Shown here: piece by piece, positions 4,921 through 11,250 of the stretch
Layout of the letters: each line of letters begins with the position of its first letter
How positions within the stretch are numbered: the first letter of the stretch is position 1
Source of the DNA: Deferribacteres bacterium
GTDB taxonomy: Bacteria > Nitrospirota > Thermodesulfovibrionia > UBA6902
Assembly (NCBI GenBank): GCA_013152795.1
Contig: JAADFS010000018.1
Location: 1-14,375 of the forward strand
Direction: 5' to 3'
DNA length: 14,375 nt
Translations under genes and position numbers: made by a program
Notes under the pieces: model-generated
Seen by the model: the letters and a program-made list of their open reading frames with translations, nothing else
The model's database searches: none
What the model was told of the DNA's origin: nothing

Positions 4921-5690
4921 ACGGCCTTCTCTAAGTTTTTTTTGATTCTTACAGCTTCCTCAAGGATGTGAGGAGAAGCTTTATATGAAGGTATACCCTG
5001 AATATCAGATTCCATGATGGTGTCGTCAAAGCTTATCGCGCCCAGATATTCAACGTCCTTAAGGTTGTTTTTGATAAAAACAAGATCATGCTCATTCCTG
5101 ACCTTGTTGGCAATGACACAGACCCTTTTTACGCCGAGCCCCTCTGCGAGATTCTTTACAGATTCCGCTGTCTGAAGGCTTCTCTGTCCGGGTTCGACCA
5201 CCACTATAAATGCATCAACGCCCCCTGCCGTCCCCCTTGTAAGGTGTTCTATCCCGGCCTCCATGTCTGCAATCACGACTTCACCTCTCTCTATCACCAG
5301 ATGCCGCAGAAGCCTCCTGAGCAGTGCGTGTTCCGGGCAGAAACAGCCTGAAGCCGCCGGCCTTGATTTCCCCATTACGAGCAGGATGATATTGCCGCAT
5401 TTATAACCGAATCCTTCAGGGATGTCGTCAACGGTGGGGTTGAGCCTGAATATACCGCCGCTGCTGCCGGGTTTTGCACCTGTCCTTTCTTCGATCAGCT
5501 CGGTAATTTCGGCTATGGGCCGTATCTTTTTTATTTCATCTTTTGAGATACCGAGTGCTGACGCAAGATTTGCATCGGGGTCGGCATCAACGGCTATGAC
5601 CTTTCTTCCCTCTGATGCATATATATAACTCAGGAGGGCGGAAACAGTGGTTTTCCCCACACCCCCTTTGCCTGTAATTGCAATTTTCAT
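4917..5690 (-). CDS. cooC: CooC-like nickel-insertion ATPase (CO dehydrogenase maturation)
   Basis: A MinD/SIMIBI-class ATPase of 257 residues. It has a deviant Walker A KGGVGKTT (8-15), DADPDAN (35-41), a CFC motif (Cys116, Cys118) as used by CooC dimers to bind nickel, and a Walker-B-like VVIADMEAGIEHL (138-150) ending in the family's EHLTRGT. CooC and the related AcsF load nickel into carbon monoxide dehydrogenase using ATP. The true start is ATG at 5690 with AGGG 8 bases upstream; a TTG one codon earlier is less likely. It is the first gene of a two-gene unit with the cyclo-ligase. No CODH subunit is in the window, so the target is inferred from family. Confidence 0.88.
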   Translation of the reverse strand: MKIAITGKGGVGKTTVSALLSYIYASEGRKVIAVDADPDANLASALGISKDEIKKIRPIAEITELIEERTGAKPGSSGGIFRLNPTVDDIPEGFGYKCGNIILLVMGKSRPAASGCFCPEHALLRRLLRHLVIERGEVVIADMEAGIEHLTRGTAGGVDAFIVVVEPGQRSLQTAESVKNLAEGLGVKRVCVIANKVRNEHDLVFIKNNLKDVEYLGAISFDDTIMESDIQGIPSYKASPHILEEAVRIKKNLEKAV

Positions 5691-5708
5691 CAATCTGACC
5701 CTTGATGG

Positions 5709-5817
5709 TGCATAAAAATCTCCTGCAGGCAGGCTTACCTGCGGAAAAGTTCAAGATACTACCACTTGAAGATAAATTTTGTCAAAAAGGGCAGGCCCCC
5801 CTGCCCCGTTTATGCAA
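5709..5817 (-). repeat. Dispersed palindromic intergenic repeat, long copy
   Basis: The outer arms TGCATAAA (5709-5716) and TTTATGCA (5809-5816) are complementary. Inside are a GCAGG/CCTGC hairpin (5729-5742) and the terminator stem at 5789-5806. The core on the minus strand is TTGCATAAACGGGGCAG. It fills nearly all the gap between the HD-GYP and cooC-like genes. Confidence 0.65.
5784..5807 (-). terminator. Intrinsic terminator after the HD-GYP gene
   Basis: On the minus strand GGGCAGG (5806-5800), loop GGGG, CCTGCCC (5795-5789) is followed directly by TTTTT (5788-5784). This is a 7-bp GC stem with a U-tract, about 40 bases past the HD-GYP stop. The stem is the inner part of the dispersed repeat, so here the repeat doubles as terminator. 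Confidence 0.75.
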
Positions 5818-5846
5818 CGTTAAGGCTGATGCCGGCAGCGGGGTAT

Positions 5847-7484
5847 TTAACTGGTATCAGGCCTGATTCTACAGCGCCTTTCTTTATTCTCCGGTTGATC
5901 TTTTTCGAGTGTTCCGTCATCCATGAGGTCTTCCCCGGTTCGCAGAAAGGCGTCCACAATATCCGGGTCAAAGTGCTCGCCGCTGTCACGCTTGATTCTC
6001 CTGACGGCCTCTTCGTGTGATAACCTTCCCTTGTACGGTCTCTTTGTCCTGATCGCGTCATAGGCGTCACACAGGGCGAAGATTCTCGCCTCCAGTGGAA
6101 TCTCCTCGCCTTTTAATCCCTCGGGGTATCCCTTACCATTATATTTTTCGTGGTGGTATGCACAGATATTTTTACCCACGATAATAAACGACTCGTTGAT
6201 ATTGAATTTCTCTATTGCATCCTGGAGCACCTGTTTCCCTATCAGCACGTGCTTCTTCATTTCCTCATATTCTTTAGCGGTCAGTTCACCCTCTTTTAAC
6301 AGGACCGAGTCCCGTATTCCCACTTTCCCTATATCATGCAAAGGAGCGGCGTCATACAGCTCTTCAATAAAGTCATCGGTTATAACATGGCGGTATTTTG
6401 GGTTTTTACGCAATTGTCTGGCCAGCACCACCGCATAGTTTCTCGTCCTTTCCAGATGGTATCCCGTCTCCGGGTCTCTCCACTCTGCAAGCTCGGCAAG
6501 GGCGAATATTGTGGTCTTCTGAGCCCCTATCAACTCCTTGAACCTCTGAATATTCATGTAGACAATAATCGATATCAGGCCCAGAAACAGTGCAAGAAGT
6601 ATCCCGGATACCAGAATCAGCTTCTCCATTGCCATTTTCAACAGCGGGTGTTTACAGGATATCGCCACGATCAGTTTTCTGCCGGGGAGAAACTCTACTG
6701 TTGAATAATGAATGCTCTCGGCATCCGAAACGTCCAGCCGTCCCGAACTGCCTGTAAAGTTGTATTCCGACTTGCGGAAGTCAAGGGTGCCGTCGGGTTT
6801 CAATGACATTATATTCCCTTCTTCCGTCTGAATAAACATATTTTCCGGCAGGAGAGCGAGAATCTCCGATAAATACATGTCCAGAATTAGGACACCCCTT
6901 CTTGTATTTTCAGAGTCAAACAGTGGGGAAGCCAGTCTTATCACGGGGATACTGTTTGCCCATTCCCCCGGCCCGTCAATATTTAAATCGATTGGAGAGG
7001 CATATATCTGGTCACTGTGAAGTTTCATGGCTTCCCTGAAATAATACTCTTGTTTCCAGTTTATCCGGCGTGGCTCAGAAGTTATAACGGTGCTGTTATC
7101 CGGCCTGTTGTCTATCCTGATTATCTCCTGCCCCGAGGAATTGATGATTCTGATTCGATAGTACTGGTCATATGCCTTTACAAACTTGTGGAATATATCT
7201 TCCACTTCTTTTCTGTAATGAGCTGATTTGAAATCGCTGTTTATATAGCCTTCGGTGCTCGATATATCCATCAGGAAGCGCCGGTCATGCCTGAAATCGG
7301 AAAAGAATATTTTTATGCTTCCTGTTACGGAAAGCAGTTGGGCCCTTGCATTATCGTGACGGCGTCTTGCCTCACTCTCATATATCTGGTTACACCCGAA
7401 ATATAACACCAGGCCGAACAGGATAAGGAGAATTATGCTTACCAGCAAGAAGGTCTTGTTCTGCTTTATAATCTTTCTGTTCAT
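5847..7484 (-). CDS. Membrane CACHE-like sensor with HD-GYP c-di-GMP phosphodiesterase
   Basis: The product is 545 residues. Membrane span 1 is at about 11-30. A periplasmic double-CACHE-like sensor covers about 35-280 (YYFREAMK...DQIYASPIDLN, then SPLFD..NTRRGVLILDMYL, typical of dCACHE). Span 2 is at about 287-310 and a cytosolic HD-GYP domain at about 320-515. The HD-GYP residues are complete: LHDIGKVGI with His383-Asp384, His412, His444-His445, GKGYP (451-454), DAYDAI and HFDP (504-507). The enzyme should therefore be an active c-di-GMP phosphodiesterase responding to an extracytoplasmic ligand, probably a small organic molecule. No GGDEF domain is fused. The start ATG lacks a strong ribosome site. 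It is monocistronic, bounded by a 120-bp gap upstream and an intrinsic terminator downstream. The last 28 residues are charged and unconserved in appearance. Confidence 0.93.
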   Translation of the reverse strand: MNRKIIKQNKTFLLVSIILLILFGLVLYFGCNQIYESEARRRHDNARAQLLSVTGSIKIFFSDFRHDRRFLMDISSTEGYINSDFKSAHYRKEVEDIFHKFVKAYDQYYRIRIINSSGQEIIRIDNRPDNSTVITSEPRRINWKQEYYFREAMKLHSDQIYASPIDLNIDGPGEWANSIPVIRLASPLFDSENTRRGVLILDMYLSEILALLPENMFIQTEEGNIMSLKPDGTLDFRKSEYNFTGSSGRLDVSDAESIHYSTVEFLPGRKLIVAISCKHPLLKMAMEKLILVSGILLALFLGLISIIVYMNIQRFKELIGAQKTTIFALAELAEWRDPETGYHLERTRNYAVVLARQLRKNPKYRHVITDDFIEELYDAAPLHDIGKVGIRDSVLLKEGELTAKEYEEMKKHVLIGKQVLQDAIEKFNINESFIIVGKNICAYHHEKYNGKGYPEGLKGEEIPLEARIFALCDAYDAIRTKRPYKGRLSHEEAVRRIKRDSGEHFDPDIVDAFLRTGEDLMDDGTLEKDQPENKERRCRIRPDTS

Positions 7485-7541
7485 TAAAGCAATGTCTGAG
7501 CCAGCGCGCGTTATGTTCCCGACCCTTTTAGTTTACACGGA

Positions 7542-7565
7542 AACTCAACTGTGATCCTTGAGGTT
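7542..7565 (-). terminator. Weak hairpin after the beta-barrel gene
   Basis: AACTCAA (7542-7548) partly pairs with TTGAGGTT (7558-7565) across a 9-nt loop. The U-tract is poor. It may be a weak terminator or an operator for the HD-GYP gene, which begins about 60 bases downstream. Confidence 0.2.
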
Positions 7566-7605
7566 AACCCATTAAAGTATATATGAAAATCACTATGCCG
7601 GAAGT

Positions 7606-8421
7606 TCAGAATGCGAATGTCAGATTAAGCATTCCCGCAATGATCTCTATCCTGCTGCCGGGATAAACAGCCTGGATCGAATCCTTTTGGATTATATCAC
7701 TCTCGTTGAGATCAAAGAGACTGTAACTTCCGCCGAAATAAAAATTTACACCCCGGTATATCTCTCTTGCCAGGCCGAATCCCGTATCCAGAACAGTTCC
7801 GTTTGTATCAAAAGTAAACCGTGGCAGTGAACTGTTTTTCACCCTTACAGCAGGATACCACGCATACGCAAGCCTTCCGTCCACTGCCCATTTGCCGATC
7901 CTGTATCCAGCGCCTGTTCCCGCTCCGGTCCGCCAGAGATGTATATTTTCAACGCCGCCTGATAGGGGGGTTCCGCGCCACATATATCTGTCTCTCTCAA
8001 ACCGCATGCCGTCCCATCCCCCGGATACATAAAAGCTGTAGTAAAAGTTGTTCATGGTGTTTTTATGGCCTATCCTGAAGTCGTAAAACTGTGCAAAGAC
8101 CCCCATGCCGGTTGTCTGAATCCGGATATCATTCCTTTTCCATGTCTCCGTTCCTTCTCTTCCTGCTACCCAGTCGGTTGTAATATTGGCATAGAAATTT
8201 TCCGGCCGGGAAAAAGAATATTCCGCCGAGACCCCGAAAATAACCATGTCCCGGGTGGAATAGGACCGGTATTCATCCCCGGATAAAGAGGTCTGCTCAC
8301 TGTGCTTAATCACTCCGTAACCACTGTGCACTCCCATACCGAAATTCCCGGCAGCGGCATTTCCGGTAAAGAGGATGATCAGGGGAAGAATGAATATGGA
8401 AATAATCTGTCTCAAATTCAA
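7606..8421 (-). CDS. Predicted outer-membrane beta-barrel protein
   Basis: The product is 271 residues. An N-terminal signal peptide has a hydrophobic stretch ISIFILPLIILF and a likely cut after NAAA (about residue 24). The rest is rich in Tyr, Trp, Gly and alternating polar/hydrophobic stretches, with many strand-like segments (FGVSAEYSF, FYVSGGWDGMRFE, AGYRIGKWAVDGRLAYAWY, VNFYFGGSYSLFDL). It ends in LNLTFAF, with the C-terminal aromatic residue used as a beta-barrel assembly signal. I do not recognise a specific family. The start is TTG at 8421: it is the earliest start that includes the whole signal peptide, no ATG precedes the signal, and AGGAG lies 9 bases upstream. That ribosome site lies at the edge of a dispersed repeat. 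It follows the DUF4340-like gene by 42 bases, probably as one unit. Confidence 0.8.
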   Translation of the reverse strand: MNLRQIISIFILPLIILFTGNAAAGNFGMGVHSGYGVIKHSEQTSLSGDEYRSYSTRDMVIFGVSAEYSFSRPENFYANITTDWVAGREGTETWKRNDIRIQTTGMGVFAQFYDFRIGHKNTMNNFYYSFYVSGGWDGMRFERDRYMWRGTPLSGGVENIHLWRTGAGTGAGYRIGKWAVDGRLAYAWYPAVRVKNSSLPRFTFDTNGTVLDTGFGLAREIYRGVNFYFGGSYSLFDLNESDIIQKDSIQAVYPGSRIEIIAGMLNLTFAF

Positions 8422-8433
8422 AGGCCGGCGCTC

Positions 8434-8450
8434 CTGCCCTGTTTATGCAA
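8434..8450 (-). repeat. Dispersed intergenic repeat, short copy
   Basis: CTGCCCTGTTTATGCAA on the plus strand matches the right end of the other copies with one extra base. The left arm is not evident. On the minus strand its end runs into the AGGAG ribosome site of the beta-barrel gene. Confidence 0.55.
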
Positions 8451-8463
8451 TAGCAATATTAGT

Positions 8464-8985
8464 TTAACCCTTATCTCTCAATCTCTCGGCAGTGATCTCG
8501 AATATATTCCGAAATGTCTTGTCCGCGTAGTAGATCCTCCTGTCATTGCCTATCCTGACAAACGTATGTGCGCGTGAGGGTCCTGTATTGCCCACTTGAA
8601 ATTCTCTTATGAGTGTTTCTCCGTTATATACCCTTACAGTGATCTTGTTCCTGTCATCGAGACCGAAGATTACGTAATTGTCCGATTCGGAGATGAGCAT
8701 GACGATATCCAGATTTTTGATGGTGTCGATTATGCCGGCCACTTTTTGCGGGTCAGCGGGATAGCCGCCTGGGAATATGCGCCACAGACTGCTGTTTTTT
8801 CGCAGCATGAGATTTGAATCCGCCTTTTTAATCACGATTCCGGTTATGTCCTCGGATTTGATAGGGGGAATATAGGGCAGATTATGGTCTGCAGGCCTGC
8901 TGTTATGTGTCAGATACAATCCCAGAGTAAAAATTACGGCTGTAAAAAAAATATAATTCTTTTTCATTACTCTCTTATTATTCAT
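8464..8985 (-). CDS. DUF4340-like membrane-anchored or periplasmic protein
   Basis: The product is 173 residues. An N-terminal hydrophobic segment (about 10-26, YIFFTAVIFTLGLYL) acts as a signal or anchor. The rest resembles DUF4340: SEDITGIVIKKADSNLMLRKNSSLWRIF, PADPQKVAGIIDTIKNLD, then FGLDDRNKITVRVYNGETLIREFQVGNTGPSRAHTFVRIGNDRRIYYAD. DUF4340 proteins often sit near ABC/gliding-type export genes, and their function is unknown. It is shorter than typical members, about one domain unit. ATG at 8985 has no ribosome site; ATG at 8967 (residue 7) is preceded by AAGAGAG and may be the real start. It probably forms an operon with the downstream beta-barrel gene and is divergent from gspD. Confidence 0.72.
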   Translation of the reverse strand: MNNKRVMKKNYIFFTAVIFTLGLYLTHNSRPADHNLPYIPPIKSEDITGIVIKKADSNLMLRKNSSLWRIFPGGYPADPQKVAGIIDTIKNLDIVMLISESDNYVIFGLDDRNKITVRVYNGETLIREFQVGNTGPSRAHTFVRIGNDRRIYYADKTFRNIFEITAERLRDKG

Positions 8986-9063
8986 AAATTATTAAGATGA
9001 TACAACAGGGGAGAGTTTTTCCCCGGAAATTAGCCGGCCTCCCCAACTGATTACCTTACAGTG

Positions 9064-9109
9064 GCATAAATACCGCCTGCGGGCCAGAGGAGTCTGCCCG
9101 TTTATGCAA
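9064..9109 (-). repeat. Dispersed palindromic intergenic repeat, compact copy
   Basis: Outer arms GCATAAA (9064-9070) and TTTATGC (9101-9107) are perfectly complementary. Inside, CGGGC and AGA (9080-9088) pair with TCT and GCCCG (9093-9100), with one bulged base. This is the cleanest example of the family and may define its unit. It lies in the divergent gap between the DUF4340-like gene and gspD. Confidence 0.7.
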
Positions 9110-9115
9110 CACTGA

Positions 9116-9150
9116 GGTTATAGTAATAACCGGTAACAATTTGTTATACT
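9116..9150 (+). promoter_or_regulatory. gspD promoter region with two adjacent palindromes
   Basis: GGTTAT-AGTA-ATAACC (9116-9131) and TAACAA-T-TTGTTA (9134-9146) are perfect inverted repeats only 2 bases apart. The second overlaps a -10-like box TATACT (9145-9150). No good -35 is seen, which fits an activator-dependent or repressed promoter for the gsp operon. The start codon follows 21 bases after the -10. Confidence 0.5.
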
Positions 9151-9171
9151 TTTTTTAGCTCTTACTGAGAT

Positions 9172-11250
9172 ATGAAAATCCGATCATTAATAAAGATTTC
9201 CCTGATAGTTCCGGCATGTCTGCTGTTATTGGCAGCCAATTTATATGCTGTGGAACCGGAGGCATCACCTGATTTGTCGCGGCAGCTTCCTGCTTCCGTA
9301 ACCCCCGAGCAGGTAAGGAAATTTCTTGCAGGCACCGGGAAAGGCAATTTCATCATCCTTAATTTCGACAATGCCAGCCTGAAAGACGTAATTAACACCA
9401 TCAGTTCCGTAACCAATAAGAATTTCATTCTGGGGCCCGGCGTTGATGCAAGAATCACAATACACTCCTCAAGCAGGATACCTGTCAGCGAGGTCATGAA
9501 CGTCTTTGAATCAGTGCTTGAGGTAAACGGCGGTCTGTCCCTTGTCAAATCCGGCCGCTTTTACAAGATAATCTCCGGGAGCACGACCAAGCAGAAGCCG
9601 CTTCAGGTGCGCAAGGGCAGTGATGCAGGAGATGTGCCTGATGCGGACATGCCGGTAACGCAGATCATCCCTGTGAAATATGTCCCGGTAACAGAGGTCG
9701 GCAATATCCTGAAACCCATGCTTTCACAATTCGGCAGTCTCATACCTGACCCCAGGAACAACCTCCTTATCGTCAATGATCTTTCCTCCAGCATACTGCG
9801 TCTCCTGAAGATTCTGGAGGAGATCGATGTAAATGCCTTTCAGAACACCAGAATGATCTTTTTCAAACCCGAATATTCGGATGTCTCATCCCTCTCGGAT
9901 GAGCTTACGGAAGTGCTCAATGCGCTGAATCTGACGAGGGAGGGTATTGCACTTGTGCCGGTTGAGAGGATTAACAGCCTCGTGGTATTCTCGTCAAGCC
10001 CCACACTTCTTAAAACGGTTGAAGGATGGCTGAAAAGGCTTGATGAAGAGGTGCTGAGCGGGCAGAATGTTTTCATTTATCCCGTTCAGAATGTGAAGGC
10101 GGAAAGCATCGCAAAAATCCTCACGGCGCTTTATGAAACATCGGGCGGTACAAAGCCGAGGGTGGTGGGCAGAAGGACCCAGCCGGGCGTGAAAAGAAAG
10201 GGCCGGCAGAAGATCAGGGCGCCCCGCCTTGCGGGAAGGCGGCAGCCGACGGGCGGCAGCAGGGTGGAGATAATCGCCTTTGAGCCTACGAACTCCCTTG
10301 TTATTCTTGCGCCTCCCGGAATTTACAGGGAAATGGTCGAGACCATTAAAAAGATCGATGTTTACCCGCGGGAGGTCCTGATTGAGGCTGTCATTGCAGA
10401 GGTCTCTCTTTCCGAAAAAGACCAGTACGGCATCCAGTGGTCTGTCCTGCAGGATATATCCGATTATTCGGCGCTCGGACAGAACCGCTCCTCGGATGCC
10501 CCAGGCTTTAATCTGCCGCTTTCCCTCAATCCTGTTTCCACCACGGCGTCCGGCCTGTCATATCTGTTATACAAACCCGACAGGTTTGTCACACTGATCC
10601 ACGCCCTTGCGAGCAGGGGAAAGGTCAACATCCTCTCAAGTCCCCGGCTGCTTGTCAGGGATCAGGAAGAGGCGAACATTGAGGTCGGCGAGGATGTTCC
10701 TACGGCTACAAGCACTACCACGTCGGCGACAACAAAAGATACGCTGACACAGAATATAGAATACAGAACAGTAGGTATAAAACTGAAAATAAAACCCACT
10801 ATAAATGATGAAAAAACGGTCGTCCTTGATATCGAACAGGAGGTGTCCGGCAAGGGCACGGACCAGCAGGTGGGGCAGACAGGGAACCTCTTCCCTTCAT
10901 TTACCACCACCAAGACAAAAACTTCCATTGTTGTCCCTGATAAACAGGGGATAGTCATAGGCGGCATAATGGAGGAAAAAAAGAATAAAAGTTACCAGGG
11001 GGTGCCCCTGCTGAGCTCCATACCGATACTGGGCAATCTTTTCCGCTATACCTCGGATGCAACGGTCAAAAAGGAGCTGGTTATCATAATAAGGCCGCAT
11101 GTTATAACCAACAGGAGCGAGGCGGACAGGCTTACAATGGAATTCATGGAAAAGCTTAAAGAGGTAAAGAGCTTTCTTGAAGAGAAAAACGAACAGGGAG
11201 TCACCCCCCGGGAGAGGACGACAAACCCAGTCGATGCCAATGAGTCATGA
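9172..11250 (+). CDS. gspD: Type II secretion system secretin GspD
   Basis: Outer-membrane secretin of 692 residues that forms the exit channel of type II secretion. Residues 1-26 are a signal peptide ending in LYA. N0 lies at about 58-135 (NFDNASLKDVINTISSVTNKNFI). N1 and N2 (TQIIPVKYVPVTEVGNIL; RMIFFKPEYSDVSSLSDEL) and N3 follow. The secretin core runs from about 400 to 655, with VNILSSPRLLVRDQEEANIEVGEDVP and the signature VPDKQGIVIGGIMEEKK, ending in PILGNLFRYTS..KKELVIIIRPHVI. An Arg/Lys/Gly-rich insert interrupts N3 (about 324-362). The gene order D-E-F-G identifies it as type II rather than PilQ. No gspC lies before it. The ribosome site is weak. The last bases overlap gspE. Confidence 0.95.
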   Translation: MKIRSLIKISLIVPACLLLLAANLYAVEPEASPDLSRQLPASVTPEQVRKFLAGTGKGNFIILNFDNASLKDVINTISSVTNKNFILGPGVDARITIHSSSRIPVSEVMNVFESVLEVNGGLSLVKSGRFYKIISGSTTKQKPLQVRKGSDAGDVPDADMPVTQIIPVKYVPVTEVGNILKPMLSQFGSLIPDPRNNLLIVNDLSSSILRLLKILEEIDVNAFQNTRMIFFKPEYSDVSSLSDELTEVLNALNLTREGIALVPVERINSLVVFSSSPTLLKTVEGWLKRLDEEVLSGQNVFIYPVQNVKAESIAKILTALYETSGGTKPRVVGRRTQPGVKRKGRQKIRAPRLAGRRQPTGGSRVEIIAFEPTNSLVILAPPGIYREMVETIKKIDVYPREVLIEAVIAEVSLSEKDQYGIQWSVLQDISDYSALGQNRSSDAPGFNLPLSLNPVSTTASGLSYLLYKPDRFVTLIHALASRGKVNILSSPRLLVRDQEEANIEVGEDVPTATSTTTSATTKDTLTQNIEYRTVGIKLKIKPTINDEKTVVLDIEQEVSGKGTDQQVGQTGNLFPSFTTTKTKTSIVVPDKQGIVIGGIMEEKKNKSYQGVPLLSSIPILGNLFRYTSDATVKKELVIIIRPHVITNRSEADRLTMEFMEKLKEVKSFLEEKNEQGVTPRERTTNPVDANES

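Noticed and set aside
5810..6070. 86-residue minus-strand open frame at the end of the HD-GYP gene
   Set aside because: Another frame of the HD-GYP gene without a domain; the HD-GYP frame covers the region.
9064..9109. Integron attC site
   Set aside because: The imperfect palindrome suggested it, but there is no GTTRRRY core site, no integrase gene and no cassette array.
2623..9109. CRISPR array
   Set aside because: Copies are kilobases apart, variable in length and separated by genes, not regularly spaced.
11177..11233. Upstream TTG start for gspE
   Set aside because: It gives a 74-base overlap with gspD and an unconserved basic leader; ATG 11234 is more consistent with a short overlap, though this is not certain.
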